DNA of 59,481 nucleotides, taken from the NCBI GenBank assembly GCA_027365835.1, contig DAHXLU010000033.1, positions 1-59,481 on the forward strand. Direction: 5' to 3'. The notes under the pieces are model-generated. The model saw nothing but the letters and a program-made list of their open reading frames with translations. It was not told the DNA's origin and did no database searches. Both the position numbers and the translations under genes were made by a program. This document shows, one piece after another, positions 51,018 through 59,481 of the stretch. The stretch is from JAJZMA01 sp021850405. GTDB lineage: Bacteria; Chloroflexota; Dormibacteria; Aeolococcales; Aeolococcaceae. Positions within the stretch are counted from its first letter, which is position 1. Every line of letters begins with the position of its first letter.

Positions 51018-51458
51018 ATGTTTCTTGGACAATACCGGCATGGTGTTGATGCCAAGGGCCGGGTGGCTGTGCCAGCTCCCTTCCGGCGCTACCTGCCCGA
51101 AGGCAGCGTCATCAGCATCGGTCCAGAGTCCAGACTTGTGCTGCGGCCGCCGGCTGAATGGGAGAAGCTGGTGTCCAGGTTCCGCATGACGTCGGAAACG
51201 CCAGCCGCAGAACGTGCCTATATCCGCCAGCTGTACGCGTCGGCAAGAGAGCTGGAGATGGACGCGCAGGGCAGGGTATTGCTGGATGCGGAGCACCGTC
51301 GCTTCGCGCAGATTGGCGACCGGGCGGTCTTTGTGGGGGTCGGCAATGTCGTAGAGCTGGTGGGATCCCCTATATGGGACAAGGAGCAGGCAGGAGTTGA
51401 CCCAGATCACTTTACCGTCCTTGGCGACAGTGTCCACAGCGCAGGGGGGCTGCAGTAA
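51018..51458 (+). CDS. mraZ: Transcriptional regulator MraZ
   Basis: 146-residue protein with two SpoVT/AbrB-like halves. The first is FLGQYRHGVDAKGRVAVPAPFRRYL and the second ASARELEMDAQGRVLLDAEHRRFA, each with the family's D-x-(K/Q)-G-R-V signature. MraZ is a ring-forming DNA-binding protein that regulates its own cell-division cluster. ATG 51018 follows TGGAGGGC. It is the first gene of the dcw run and sits under the repeat-type operator. Confidence 0.96.
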   Translation: MFLGQYRHGVDAKGRVAVPAPFRRYLPEGSVISIGPESRLVLRPPAEWEKLVSRFRMTSETPAAERAYIRQLYASARELEMDAQGRVLLDAEHRRFAQIGDRAVFVGVGNVVELVGSPIWDKEQAGVDPDHFTVLGDSVHSAGGLQ

Positions 51459-51498
51459 TGCTATTTGAAAATACTTTCCAGTTTTCCATGGGACAATC

Positions 51499-52464
51499 GT
51501 GGATGTCATGGAAAAAGAGCACAGTTCCACGCCCGAGGTCCCTGGGCAGGGGCATCGGCCGGTCCTTCTACACCCACTTATAGAGCACCTGCAACCTTCT
51601 CCCGGCCAGACTGTGGTTGACGCCACATTTGGTGGCGGGGGTGTGACCGCAGCCCTTCTTGAGGCGGTGGGACCATCTGGTCGCGTGATCGCTTTTGATC
51701 GTGATCCAGAAGCCATAGGGCGCGCCCGTGCGTTGTTTTCCGGAGTTTCCAATTTAACTCTCGTGAACGCGAATTTCAGGAACATCGAGCCGGAGCTTGG
51801 GCAAAGGGGTACTGGTCCCATCAGCGCAATTGCCTTTGATCTGGGTCTCTCCTCACTCCAGCTTGCAGATCCCGCGCGCGGCTTCAGTTTTTCACTGGAT
51901 GGGCCACTAGACATGAGGATGGATCCTTACGGAAAAATCACTGCAAGCACCATTATCAACGAGTGGTCACAGCCAGACCTGGCTGCGCTCTTCTGGAGGT
52001 ATGGGGGCGAGCGGTGGGCCGCACGGATTGCAGCGGCTGTTGTTGCTGCAAGGCCGCTTTCCACAACCCGGGAGTTGGCGGTTATCGTCGAGGGGAGTAT
52101 TCCCAGGGCCAAGTGGCCACCACGCATTCATCCAGCTACCCGTACGTTCCAGGCACTACGTATTGAGGTAAACGATGAGCTTGGGTCACTTCGCCAGGGG
52201 TTGCAGGGTGCCATCAATTTGTTAATGCCCGGTGGGCGTCTTGGGGTCATTTCCTTTCATTCCCTTGAGGACAACCTTGTAAAGAATCTTTTTCACGTCG
52301 CAGCACTTGACTGTATCTGTCCGCCCCATCAGCCGTTCTGCACCTGCGCTCACCGGGCGCTCCTTTTTCAGGAGTTTCGCAAGGCCATACGCCCAGACAT
52401 GTCAGAGCTGGAGCGTAATCCAAGGGCACGCTCGGCCCGCCTGCGTGTTGCCCAGCGTATTTGA
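51499..52464 (+). CDS. rsmH: 16S rRNA (cytosine-1402-N4)-methyltransferase RsmH
   Basis: 321-residue SAM-dependent methyltransferase (MraW) that modifies C1402 in the ribosomal P-site. Motif I is VVDATFGGGGVTAALLE, then VIAFDRDPEAIG. The middle has GLSSLQLADPARGFSFS and RMDPYGKITAS, and the C-terminal Cys-rich segment CICPPHQPFCTCAHRA is usual for the family. It ends RNPRARSARLRV. The frame starts at GTG 51499; ATG 51508 is an alternative. Second in the cluster, as normal. Confidence 0.96.
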   Translation: MDVMEKEHSSTPEVPGQGHRPVLLHPLIEHLQPSPGQTVVDATFGGGGVTAALLEAVGPSGRVIAFDRDPEAIGRARALFSGVSNLTLVNANFRNIEPELGQRGTGPISAIAFDLGLSSLQLADPARGFSFSLDGPLDMRMDPYGKITASTIINEWSQPDLAALFWRYGGERWAARIAAAVVAARPLSTTRELAVIVEGSIPRAKWPPRIHPATRTFQALRIEVNDELGSLRQGLQGAINLLMPGGRLGVISFHSLEDNLVKNLFHVAALDCICPPHQPFCTCAHRALLFQEFRKAIRPDMSELERNPRARSARLRVAQRI

Positions 52465-52592
52465 AACAGGGTTGCCCATTTTATAAAAGTCCGGAGTAAT
52501 CTGGTAACTGGCCCACTTCGGCGGGCTGGATCCAGTTTCACCACCCGTATCAGCATTCCGTCTCATCAACAAAAGCAGCAAGGAGTCCTGCT

Positions 52593-53090
52593 TTGGCAGA
52601 AAGCAGCATAACTACAAAGCGACGATATCGTGGCGCTGTCGTGCGACCAGATATTGCCTCCGCGTCCCGGGTCCGCCCTCGTCGCAGGCGTGGGAGTGCC
52701 AGTCATGCGCGGATACTGTTCCCTGTGTGCGCGGCACTGCTGGTGATTGGTGCACTCGGGATCATATACGTCAGCCAGTCTGCACGGCTGACGCAGGCCA
52801 CCTATACCTATTCACAGCTGCAAGCCCAGCAGAGCCAGCTCCAGCAGGAGGAGGGTCAGCTCGCAGCACAGCTTTCCCTGCTTCAGGCGCCAGAGAGAAT
52901 CGATGCCGCTGCACAGAAACTTGGCATGGTTGCAGGTGGAACATGGATTTACGCTCACTCTGCCAGCTCAACCTATAACGCGCCGGGTCCGGAGCCTGCC
53001 ACAGCGGGTCCTTCCCAGTCGCACATCAGGGCATTTTTGCGTGCCTTTCTGGGCATTTTCACTGCTTTCCCACAGGGGTCGGGGCAGTGA
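52593..53090 (+). CDS. ftsL: FtsL-like cell division protein
   Basis: 165-residue bitopic protein. A basic cytosolic start (RPRRRRGSASHAR) leads to one membrane helix (ILFPVCAALLVIGALGIIYV), then a periplasmic/extracytoplasmic coiled coil (QLQAQQSQLQQEEGQLAAQL) and the FtsL-typical end PERIDAAAQKLGMV. The 45-residue C-terminal extension is low complexity. TTG 52593 is the start, with AAGGAG eight bases upstream. Position between rsmH and ftsI supports FtsL; its GTGA overlap with ftsI couples the two, which act together in the divisome. Confidence 0.88.
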   Translation: MAESSITTKRRYRGAVVRPDIASASRVRPRRRRGSASHARILFPVCAALLVIGALGIIYVSQSARLTQATYTYSQLQAQQSQLQQEEGQLAAQLSLLQAPERIDAAAQKLGMVAGGTWIYAHSASSTYNAPGPEPATAGPSQSHIRAFLRAFLGIFTAFPQGSGQ

Positions 53091-54865
53091 CACCGCGGCA
53101 AACCCGTCGCACGCGTGGAAGGGTTGCATCTCCCCGGGCCGGAACCGTTGTCCTGACAGAAGGCACCCAGGTGCGCTCGCGGTCGATGTGGCTGATGTCG
53201 TTTTTTGCCATAGCGGCAACACTGATGCTCTGGAGGCTGGCTGAAGTGCAGATTGTCCAGGGCCCTGGGCTGCACGCCCAGGCAGTGGCAGAGCATGTTG
53301 CCAATATCAATCTTCCCGCCCAGCGTGGTCTGATACTCGACAGTGAGGGACAGGTGCTGGTAGCCAACCAGACGGTCTACGATGTGTTCGCTGACCCAGC
53401 GATGATCCCGGCCAGTGCGAGACCACTCTACGCGCACGACCTGGCTCCGGTGCTCGGCATGCAGGTCACAACGCTGGAACAGCTGATGAGTGGCCAGGGG
53501 CAGTTTGTTTATCTGGCAAAGCAGGTGAGTGCGGCTACCAGGGTAGCCCTCGACAACCTCAATCTCATAGGGATTGGGCTGATCCCGGACAACAAGCGGG
53601 TGTACCAGCCATCCCCAGTTCCCGGCCAGTCCTTTGCAGCCAATCTGCTGGGCTTTGTGGATGCCAACGGAAACGGAAAATACGGAATCGAGCAGTACTA
53701 CAACAATCTCCTCACCGGAACTCCAGGGCACCAGTCTGTGCTCCACGATCTGGCAGGGAATGCCATTCAGCTCAGCAGTGAGAAGTATGTAGCCCCAAAG
53801 AACGGAGACAACCTGCAGCTTGCGCTGAATTCCCAGATCCAGTACTGGGCCGAGCAGATCCTTGCCAACGACGTGAAAGCCTCCCAGTCCAGCTCGGGGG
53901 AGGTCATCGTCCTGGACACCAGGACTGGTGGAATTGCGGCCATGGCAGACTATCCGTCATTCAATGCAAACCAGTACTGGCTTGCCCCGTATGCGAACCT
54001 GCAGAACTCGGCAATAAGTTTCCTGTATGAGCCTGGATCAGTTATGAAGACAGTGACGTTTGCTGGGGGGCTGAACACTGGTGTGATAACCCCATCCACC
54101 CGATACTACGACCAGCCCATCACCATCGATGGCTCCACGATCCAGGACTGGGACCGGATCGCGCAGGGCTGGGTCACCATGCAGTGGGTGCTGGATGACT
54201 CCCTGAATGATGGGGCAATCAATGTGCAGCAGCGTATGGGCCAGAATGCCTTCTATGAAAACCTGCTTGCCTTTGGCATAGGCTCACCTACCGGAGTGGA
54301 TCTTCCCGGTGAGGAAAATATGCCGCTTCCCCCGCAGACACAGTGGCAGGCAATAAACTATGCCACCGCATCATTTGGGCAGGGAATCATGGTAACGCCC
54401 CTACAGATGGCAGCAGCAGTGAACGCTATCGCCAATGACGGGGTCTGGATCCAGCCGCACGCTGTTGACACCATCACCAATCCCAATACAGGCAAGGTGA
54501 CACACTTTGTGCCCCGGACCCGCAGGGTCATGTCGGTCAGCGCAGCAAAAACCGAAGCTGTGATGATGACGCATGTTGTGGATGACCCGGGGGCCGAGGG
54601 CGTCATGGCACAGATACCCGGTTTCAAGGGGGAGATTGCAGGAAAGACTGGAACTGCCAGTGTGGCAGTGAATGGTGTCTATGGAAACAACGTCATAGTG
54701 TCATTTGCAGGATTCTTTCCAGCCTCAAATCCCCAGTACACGATTCTGGTGGTTCTTAATTATCCCCAGGAAACGTACGTAACCCGCGAGGGCGCATTCC
54801 TTGCAGCCCCTGCCTGGAAGCAGCTGGCAGAGCTTATTATCAACCAGTATCAGATCCAGCCGTAG
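53087..54865 (+). CDS. ftsI: Division transpeptidase FtsI (PBP3-type)
   Basis: 592-residue class B penicillin-binding protein that cross-links septal peptidoglycan. The membrane helix is near 35-55 (WLMSFFAIAATLMLWRL) and the dimerisation/pedestal domain at about 75-260. The transpeptidase has Ser318-x-x-Lys321 (EPGSVMKT), Ser372-Leu-Asn374 (DDSLNDGAI) and Lys520-Thr-Gly (AGKTGTAS). No PASTA domain follows. The GTG start overlaps the ftsL stop by four bases. In place of the murE and murF genes that usually follow, mraY starts 13 bases after the stop. Confidence 0.96.
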   Translation: MTPRQTRRTRGRVASPRAGTVVLTEGTQVRSRSMWLMSFFAIAATLMLWRLAEVQIVQGPGLHAQAVAEHVANINLPAQRGLILDSEGQVLVANQTVYDVFADPAMIPASARPLYAHDLAPVLGMQVTTLEQLMSGQGQFVYLAKQVSAATRVALDNLNLIGIGLIPDNKRVYQPSPVPGQSFAANLLGFVDANGNGKYGIEQYYNNLLTGTPGHQSVLHDLAGNAIQLSSEKYVAPKNGDNLQLALNSQIQYWAEQILANDVKASQSSSGEVIVLDTRTGGIAAMADYPSFNANQYWLAPYANLQNSAISFLYEPGSVMKTVTFAGGLNTGVITPSTRYYDQPITIDGSTIQDWDRIAQGWVTMQWVLDDSLNDGAINVQQRMGQNAFYENLLAFGIGSPTGVDLPGEENMPLPPQTQWQAINYATASFGQGIMVTPLQMAAAVNAIANDGVWIQPHAVDTITNPNTGKVTHFVPRTRRVMSVSAAKTEAVMMTHVVDDPGAEGVMAQIPGFKGEIAGKTGTASVAVNGVYGNNVIVSFAGFFPASNPQYTILVVLNYPQETYVTREGAFLAAPAWKQLAELIINQYQIQP

Positions 54866-54878
54866 GCGGAGAAGAGTT

Positions 54879-55847
54879 TTGGGCCAGATAGGTCCGTTCC
54901 TGTTCGGAGCGGTCGCCTTTTGCCTCGGAGTCGCAACATTCCCCTGGCTGATAAGCCGCCTAGCTGCCTGGCATGTGGGTCAGCGTGTTCATGCTTACAG
55001 TCCCGCTACCCACGCTGCCAAGCAGGGGATTCCGACTATGGGGGGAATAGGCTTTGTATGGGTTCCAATACTCGGTTTTATCTTCCTTGCCCATTCGGCG
55101 TCGGGCTTTGCCGTCTTTTTCTGCATGGTAGCCGGTCTTGTAATCGGGCTACTGGATGACATCTCCAACGTCCGTGGAAAGGGCCAGCTGGGATTGCTTG
55201 CGCGCCAGAAGCTGGTTCTGCAGCTGGTAGCTGGCCTGGTGGCTGGGGCTTTCCTCCTGAGAGTGGGCATCAGCCAGCAGTATGTGCCTGGCGCTGGTCT
55301 GGTGGAGTTTGGTGGATGGACAGTTCTGATTGGGACAGCAGCGCTGGTGGGCGCGACCAATGGTGTAAATCTGACCGACGGGCTGGACGGCCTTGCCGGT
55401 TCTACTGGCGCCGTAGCACTTGCGGTGCTCTGCTGGATTGCTGTTGCAGAGGGGAATCTGCAGGTTGCCCTTATCGGGCTGGGCGTCCTGGGTGGGTTGC
55501 TTGCCTTTCTCCTCTTCAACTGGTCTCCGGCAAGACTCTTTATGGGAGATAGTGGGGCGCTGGCTTTGGGGGGTGTAATTGCAGGGATGGCACTGGTCCT
55601 TGGAGTAGTGTGGCTACTCCCTCTGCTCGGGATTGTTTTTGTCATTGAGGTTCTGAGTGTTGCCATCAACGTCACCGCCGTGGTCAGGTTCCACCGTCAT
55701 CTGTTGCGTTCCAGTCCCCTCCATCACCACTTTGAGGAGCTGAAGTACTCAGAGACAACCATTGTCAGGGGCTTTATCGGTCTTGGGTTGGCAGGGGCTA
55801 TCGCTACAGTCCTCCTTGTCTGGCCCGTTGTCTATTCCATCAGATGA
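54879..55847 (+). CDS. mraY: Phospho-MurNAc-pentapeptide transferase MraY
   Basis: 322-residue polytopic enzyme making lipid I from UDP-MurNAc-pentapeptide and undecaprenyl phosphate. Motifs: KQGIPTMGGIGF, GLLDDISNVRGKGQLG (the Asp pair), NGVNLTDGLDGLAG, LFMGDSGALALGG and SSPLHHHFE. About ten membrane helices. TTG 54879 is chosen, with GGAG seven bases upstream; the frame is open back to 54801 inside ftsI, but those residues are not conserved. Acts directly before MurG. Confidence 0.96.
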   Translation: MGQIGPFLFGAVAFCLGVATFPWLISRLAAWHVGQRVHAYSPATHAAKQGIPTMGGIGFVWVPILGFIFLAHSASGFAVFFCMVAGLVIGLLDDISNVRGKGQLGLLARQKLVLQLVAGLVAGAFLLRVGISQQYVPGAGLVEFGGWTVLIGTAALVGATNGVNLTDGLDGLAGSTGAVALAVLCWIAVAEGNLQVALIGLGVLGGLLAFLLFNWSPARLFMGDSGALALGGVIAGMALVLGVVWLLPLLGIVFVIEVLSVAINVTAVVRFHRHLLRSSPLHHHFEELKYSETTIVRGFIGLGLAGAIATVLLVWPVVYSIR

Positions 55848-56031
55848 CTGACGACAATCTTCTGGGAGTAGGGGGCAGCTGACGTGCAGTTTTCCTGCAA
55901 CAGTTACTGCTGTTTCTGTGCCAGTTTGTAATGGCGATGATAGTTTTGTACGAGGTAATCCCATTTCTGCTTACGGGTGGTTGGGTCATGTCACTCGTGG
56001 CAGGATGGCACAGGTTGTAGGAGAGGTTTAG

Positions 56032-57291
56032 TTGCGGATGGAACCGGCGCTAATCAGGAGGCTGCGCGGCCTGGTAGACAGCCGCCAGCGGATTTCGCTG
56101 AGCATGGTCGACCCAACGCTGCTGGTTACCGTGCTTGCCCTCTGTGCCTTTGGGCTGGTGATGGTCTACAGCGCATCCGATGCGCTTGGCTACCTCTGGT
56201 TTGGTAACAGCAACTACTTCTTCGAGCGTCAGGCGGTCTGGATGGTCCTGGGCATCATTGCAATGGTTGTCTTTTCCAGAATTGACTACCATGTGTGGTC
56301 GCGGTATGCGGGCAAACTGGCCCTGCTTACCCTCGCACTTCTGGTGCTTGTCCTGGTCCCGCATATTGGAAGTGAGGTGTCCGGATCGCGTCGCTGGTTT
56401 GCGTTCGGGTCGGTTACTATCCAGCCATCTGTTTTTGCCGCTCTGGGGGGTATTGTTTTTCTGTCCAAGTGGCTGGTGGCGCGGGGTGACGCAGTCCGCA
56501 GCTGGCGGTGTGTGCGGGATTACATGATCCTTACGATGGTGGTTCTCGGTCTTGTCATTCTCGAGAAAGACATGGGAACGACCGTTATTCTTGCGGCCAC
56601 AGCTGTGGCAATCCTGTTTGCGGCTGGCGTTCGAGTGTCCCATCTGCTGGTGATTGGCGGAATCCTGGTGGCATTGGCACTGGCTGCGATTGCGGTTGAG
56701 CCATACCGTGCTGAGCGAATCACAGCCTACTTCAACCCTTTTGCCCATGCACTTACCTCGGGCTTTCAGGCAGTTCAGTCGCAGCTCGCGCTCGGATCGG
56801 GAGGGCTTACTGGTGTCGGGCTTGGAAATTCTGTGCAGAAGTACGGCTGGTTGCCACAGGCGCACACAGATTTCATTTTTGCGATCATAGGGGAGGAGCT
56901 GGGCCTGGTCGGAACCTTTGCCGTGCTGCTCGCGTTCTCTGTCTTCGCATGGAGAGGATTTGTTACGGCCCGAAGGGCCAAGGACGCTTTTGGTGGGCTT
57001 GTTGCGGCCGGCATCACTGCCTGGGTATGCGCAGAGGCGTTTATAAACATGGCAGCAGTGACAGGCCTGATTCCGACGACGGGCGTACCATTGCCGTTTA
57101 TAAGCTATGGGGGGTCCTCGCTGGCAGCGACCCTGGTTGGTGTCGGCATACTGTTCAATATTTCCGCCCAGAGTGGGCGGCGGGGAGGTGTTACCGAACG
57201 TGAGGTTGTTGATAGCTGGGGGAGGCACCGGCGGACACCTCTCGCCAGCGGTCGCGCTCGCCCAGGCATTCCAGCAGGCCAGCCCAGATAA
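56032..57291 (+). CDS. ftsW: Septal glycosyltransferase FtsW (SEDS)
   Basis: 419-residue SEDS-family protein polymerising septal glycan strands with FtsI. It has about ten helices, with VMVYSASDALG, SRRWFAFGSVTIQPSVFA (family signature), EKDMGTTVIL, PQAHTDFIFAIIGEELGLVG (the catalytic-type region) and GLIPTTGVPLPFISYGGSS. TTG 56032 with AGGAGAGG upstream, or ATG 56038. The last 30 residues (SWGRHRRTPLASGRARPG) are encoded in DNA that also codes for the start of MurG in another frame. The 184 bases before it, where murD often lies, hold no gene. Confidence 0.96.
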   Translation: MRMEPALIRRLRGLVDSRQRISLSMVDPTLLVTVLALCAFGLVMVYSASDALGYLWFGNSNYFFERQAVWMVLGIIAMVVFSRIDYHVWSRYAGKLALLTLALLVLVLVPHIGSEVSGSRRWFAFGSVTIQPSVFAALGGIVFLSKWLVARGDAVRSWRCVRDYMILTMVVLGLVILEKDMGTTVILAATAVAILFAAGVRVSHLLVIGGILVALALAAIAVEPYRAERITAYFNPFAHALTSGFQAVQSQLALGSGGLTGVGLGNSVQKYGWLPQAHTDFIFAIIGEELGLVGTFAVLLAFSVFAWRGFVTARRAKDAFGGLVAAGITAWVCAEAFINMAAVTGLIPTTGVPLPFISYGGSSLAATLVGVGILFNISAQSGRRGGVTEREVVDSWGRHRRTPLASGRARPGIPAGQPR

Positions 57292-58279
57292 TCACGCCTG
57301 GCTAGTCACGAGAAGGACGGCCATGGACCAGGCGATGGCGGACCTGTCGGGGGTTCACCATGAGGGGCTGGCGGTTACGGGAATGGACAGCGCCAACCCA
57401 TGGTCAGTCGTGCGGGCGCTCCTGCAGTTACCGGTTGCCATTCTCATGGCGATGCTCCTGTTGCGTCGCTTTTCCCCGGATGTGGTGGTAGGAACCGCTG
57501 GTTATGTGTGTGTTCCGGTAGTCCTGGCAGCATGGGTCTTCCGCAAGCCGATCATTCTTCTGGAACAGAACCGGCATCCGGGAAAGGCGATCAGGTTGCT
57601 CTCCCGCTTTGCGTCCGTGGTGGCCACGTCCTACGAGGAGACACGGAACGAGATTCGGCGCGTTCGGGCCGTTACAACGGGCAATCCTGTTCGGGCCTCA
57701 ATTCTCGCGCTCAAGCCGGCAGAAGGGGGAAGCTGCACCCGGATTCTGGTCATGGGTGGATCCCAGGGTGCCCACCGCCTGAACGTGGCCCTGTCGGGGT
57801 GTATTCTGGATCTGCTGACACACTACCCAGCGGTTTTTGTGGTCCATCAGACCGGGGCCAGAGACTTTGCAGAGATGGTGGGCTACCAGGCATCCCTGCC
57901 CGAAGAAATCCGGGAGCGATACACGGTGAAGCCATTTATCCAGGAGATTGCGGAAGTAATAGCTGCATCTGGTCTTGTCGTTATGCGCGCCGGGGGCTCG
58001 TCGCTTGCAGAGTGTGCGGTTCTGGGACGTCCAATGATACTCGTGCCCTACCCACACGCAAGCGGACATCAGGTGGAGAATGCCCTTCCCTACGTGCACA
58101 AGGGGGCTGCGGTCATGGTGCTCGATGCCGAGTGCACCCCGGTGCGGATGTATCACGAGATTACAGCTCTTCTGGAGGATCGTGACCGCTGGGCGGCGAT
58201 GGCGGCAGCCAGCCGGGCATGCGGGGTTCGCGATGCGACGACCAGGGTGCTCTCCCTTATCAGCGAGATGGTTGCATGA
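57200..58279 (+). CDS. murG: UDP-GlcNAc transferase MurG
   Basis: GT28 enzyme that adds GlcNAc to lipid I, giving lipid II, at the inner membrane face. Motifs: LLIAGGGTGGHLSPAVALAQ (first G-loop), GYVCVPVVLAAW, ILLEQNRHPG (acceptor loop), ILVMGGSQGAHRLN (second G-loop) and VVMRAGGSSLAECAVLGRP (donor site; RSGAxT in many homologues). GTG 57200 is preferred (359 residues) with GGGGAGG upstream; GTG 57188 is possible. Either choice overlaps ftsW by about 90 bases. Its stop overlaps the next ATG by four bases. Confidence 0.95.
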   Translation: MRLLIAGGGTGGHLSPAVALAQAFQQASPDNHAWLVTRRTAMDQAMADLSGVHHEGLAVTGMDSANPWSVVRALLQLPVAILMAMLLLRRFSPDVVVGTAGYVCVPVVLAAWVFRKPIILLEQNRHPGKAIRLLSRFASVVATSYEETRNEIRRVRAVTTGNPVRASILALKPAEGGSCTRILVMGGSQGAHRLNVALSGCILDLLTHYPAVFVVHQTGARDFAEMVGYQASLPEEIRERYTVKPFIQEIAEVIAASGLVVMRAGGSSLAECAVLGRPMILVPYPHASGHQVENALPYVHKGAAVMVLDAECTPVRMYHEITALLEDRDRWAAMAAASRACGVRDATTRVLSLISEMVA

Positions 58280-59481
58280 GTCCCGCTGCGGACTTGCCCC
58301 TGCAACCCGGAGGAAGGGTACATTTTCTTGGAATCTGCGGCTATGCCGTGAGCGGCGCAGCCCTGATTGCAAAGGAGCTGGGATACGCTGTCTCGGGGTC
58401 CGACGAGGATGCCTATCCGCCGGTTACTGAGCGCATTACTGCCGCCGGGATCCCCTGGGTCAACTTCCACTCCCCATCCAACCTGGCGCTTTTTGGGGAG
58501 CCTGCCCTGGTGGTTGTCGGAAACCAGGTGCGGGAGGGCAATACTGAGCTTGTCGCAGCGCGCGCTTCCGGGATCCCCTGCCTGAGTGAGATGGAATTCT
58601 ACCGGCAGATAACCTCTGACCGGCAGCGGGTGGCGGTGTGCGGGACCCACGGGAAGAGCACAACTGCCGCACTACTGACCCACATTCTGGATGTAGCGGG
58701 ATCCGACCCAGGCTTCCGGCTGGGCGCCACCCCAGTCGATTTTGGTACGACAGCAAGGCTGGGGAGCGGCCCATTTGTCTTTGAGGGAGACGAGTACCGC
58801 ACCAGCTCCTGGGATCCCCGGCCCAAGTTTTTACATATAGATCCAGAGGTCCTGGTGGTGACCAACATTGAGTACGACCACCCGGACATATATGCCACCA
58901 GGGAGGAGTACGTCAGTGCATTCCGCACTTTGCTTTCGCAAACAACACCCTCTGCCACAGTTGTAATGTCTGCGGATGACCCGCTCTCCAGGGAGTTGGC
59001 GGACCTGGTACCTGCCAGGCTCGTGAGCATTGGCGAGGATCCGGCGGCAACGTGGAAATTGCTGGGAAGAAGGGATGTCAAGGAGGGGCAGTCAGTAGAG
59101 ATCAGGGTTCCGTCCGGGGTGGATATATCTGTCCGGCTCCCACTATGGGGCGAGCACAATGCCAGGAATGCACTCTGTGCGCTGGCTGCAGCTGAAACAC
59201 TGGGTGTGCAAGTCGATCGTGCGGCGATGGGACTGGAACATTTCCACGGCGTGCGCAGGCGTTTTGAGGTTCTCGGGGAGGCTTGCGGCACGTTTGTTGT
59301 TGATGACTATGCCCACCATCCCACCAAGGTTCGCGCTACGCTCTCGGCGGCCCGGGAGCGCTGGCCCTGGCACCGGCTTGTCGCCCTGTTTGTTCCGCAC
59401 ACGTACTCCAGGACAGGTGCATTGCTGGATGAGTACGCGGCCAGCTTTGGGGATGCGGACACTGTACTCGTTGGTCCGGTG
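58276..59481 (+). CDS. Mur ligase, MurC/Mpl-type, truncated by window end
   Basis: The first 402 residues of a Mur ligase; the frame runs off the window. The N-terminal domain HFLGICGYAVSGAALIAKEL and the ATP loop GTHGKSTT (123-130) fit both MurC (adds L-Ala to UDP-MurNAc) and Mpl (adds the recycled tripeptide). The central segment EGDEYRTSSWDPRPKF (170-185) with NIEYDHPDIY is Mpl-like (Mpl: ADEYDxxFFDKRSKF), where MurC has ADESDGSF. The last visible part, VVDDYAHHPTKVRATL and FVPHTYSRTG, is MurC-like. The genomic position is that of murC. I lean to a divergent MurC or dual enzyme but cannot decide. ATG 58276 overlaps the murG stop (ATGA). Confidence 0.88.
   Translation, partial: MSPAADLPLQPGGRVHFLGICGYAVSGAALIAKELGYAVSGSDEDAYPPVTERITAAGIPWVNFHSPSNLALFGEPALVVVGNQVREGNTELVAARASGIPCLSEMEFYRQITSDRQRVAVCGTHGKSTTAALLTHILDVAGSDPGFRLGATPVDFGTTARLGSGPFVFEGDEYRTSSWDPRPKFLHIDPEVLVVTNIEYDHPDIYATREEYVSAFRTLLSQTTPSATVVMSADDPLSRELADLVPARLVSIGEDPAATWKLLGRRDVKEGQSVEIRVPSGVDISVRLPLWGEHNARNALCALAAAETLGVQVDRAAMGLEHFHGVRRRFEVLGEACGTFVVDDYAHHPTKVRATLSAARERWPWHRLVALFVPHTYSRTGALLDEYAASFGDADTVLVGPV

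Overview
The window is about 59.5 kb of moderately GC-rich bacterial DNA. It is densely coded, mostly on the + strand, with many 1-4 base stop/start overlaps and frequent GTG/TTG starts. The gene set fits a free-living, aerobic-type heterotroph of the Actinobacteriota/Chloroflexota/Dormibacterota side of the tree: a homodimeric AceE pyruvate dehydrogenase, a PMT-type mannosyltransferase, actinobacterial-style S53 peptidases, an ECF sigma factor with a DUF4349 partner, an NrtR regulator and a dcw cluster headed by mraZ. I cannot name the phylum from the sequence alone.

Layout. (1) 1-3.6 kb: an orphan gene, a secreted DUF3494 ice-binding-like protein with a sortase-like tail, and an HTH plus membrane protein. 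(2) 3.6-6.1 kb: meaB and a B12-dependent acyl-CoA mutase large subunit whose specificity residues look like isobutyryl-CoA mutase. (3) 6.2-14.6 kb: a Cys/His-rich protein coupled to a response regulator, a CHAP-domain secreted hydrolase, DUF2905, a dihydroorotase-like enzyme, a large Ala/Ser/Lys-rich basic protein, then queE-queD-plsC (7-deazaguanine synthesis with an acyltransferase) downstream of tRNA-Lys. (4) 14.6-22.3 kb: a membrane GT2 glycosyltransferase, a secreted S53 peptidase and a secreted FG-GAP/VCBS protein that share one C-terminal repeat domain, and SppA. (5) 22.4-31.7 kb: nadA behind a striking double operator, DUF4282, then a tight run mtnP-glpK-PMT-GT-C-amidohydrolase. (6) 31.9-34.5 kb: tRNA-Gly followed by a XhoI/PaeR7I-type restriction-modification pair. 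(7) 34.8-42.5 kb: 3-methyladenine glycosylase, a toroid glycosidase, aldo/keto reductase, thioesterase, metallo-hydrolase and aceE. (8) 42.7-50.7 kb: a CBS-citrate synthase fusion, an NrtR-type regulator, the ECF sigma/DUF4349 pair, hydrolases, RNase P RNA and RNase HI. (9) 50.9-59.5 kb: the dcw cluster mraZ-rsmH-ftsL-ftsI-mraY-ftsW-murG and a Mur ligase running off the end, without murE, murF or murD in the visible part.

Themes. Central carbon entry (AceE, CBS-citrate synthase) stands next to an NAD regulator. That regulator is a natural candidate to read the nadA operator 22 kb away. The observations I find most unusual are the CBS-citrate synthase fusion with Glu at the catalytic Asp position, the shared six-motif domain on two adjacent secreted proteins, the mosaic Mpl/MurC ligase in a reduced dcw cluster, and a restriction enzyme that appears to lack its catalytic lysine. 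I saw no CRISPR array, insertion sequence, prophage or integrase. All family assignments come from reading motifs by eye; no searches were run.
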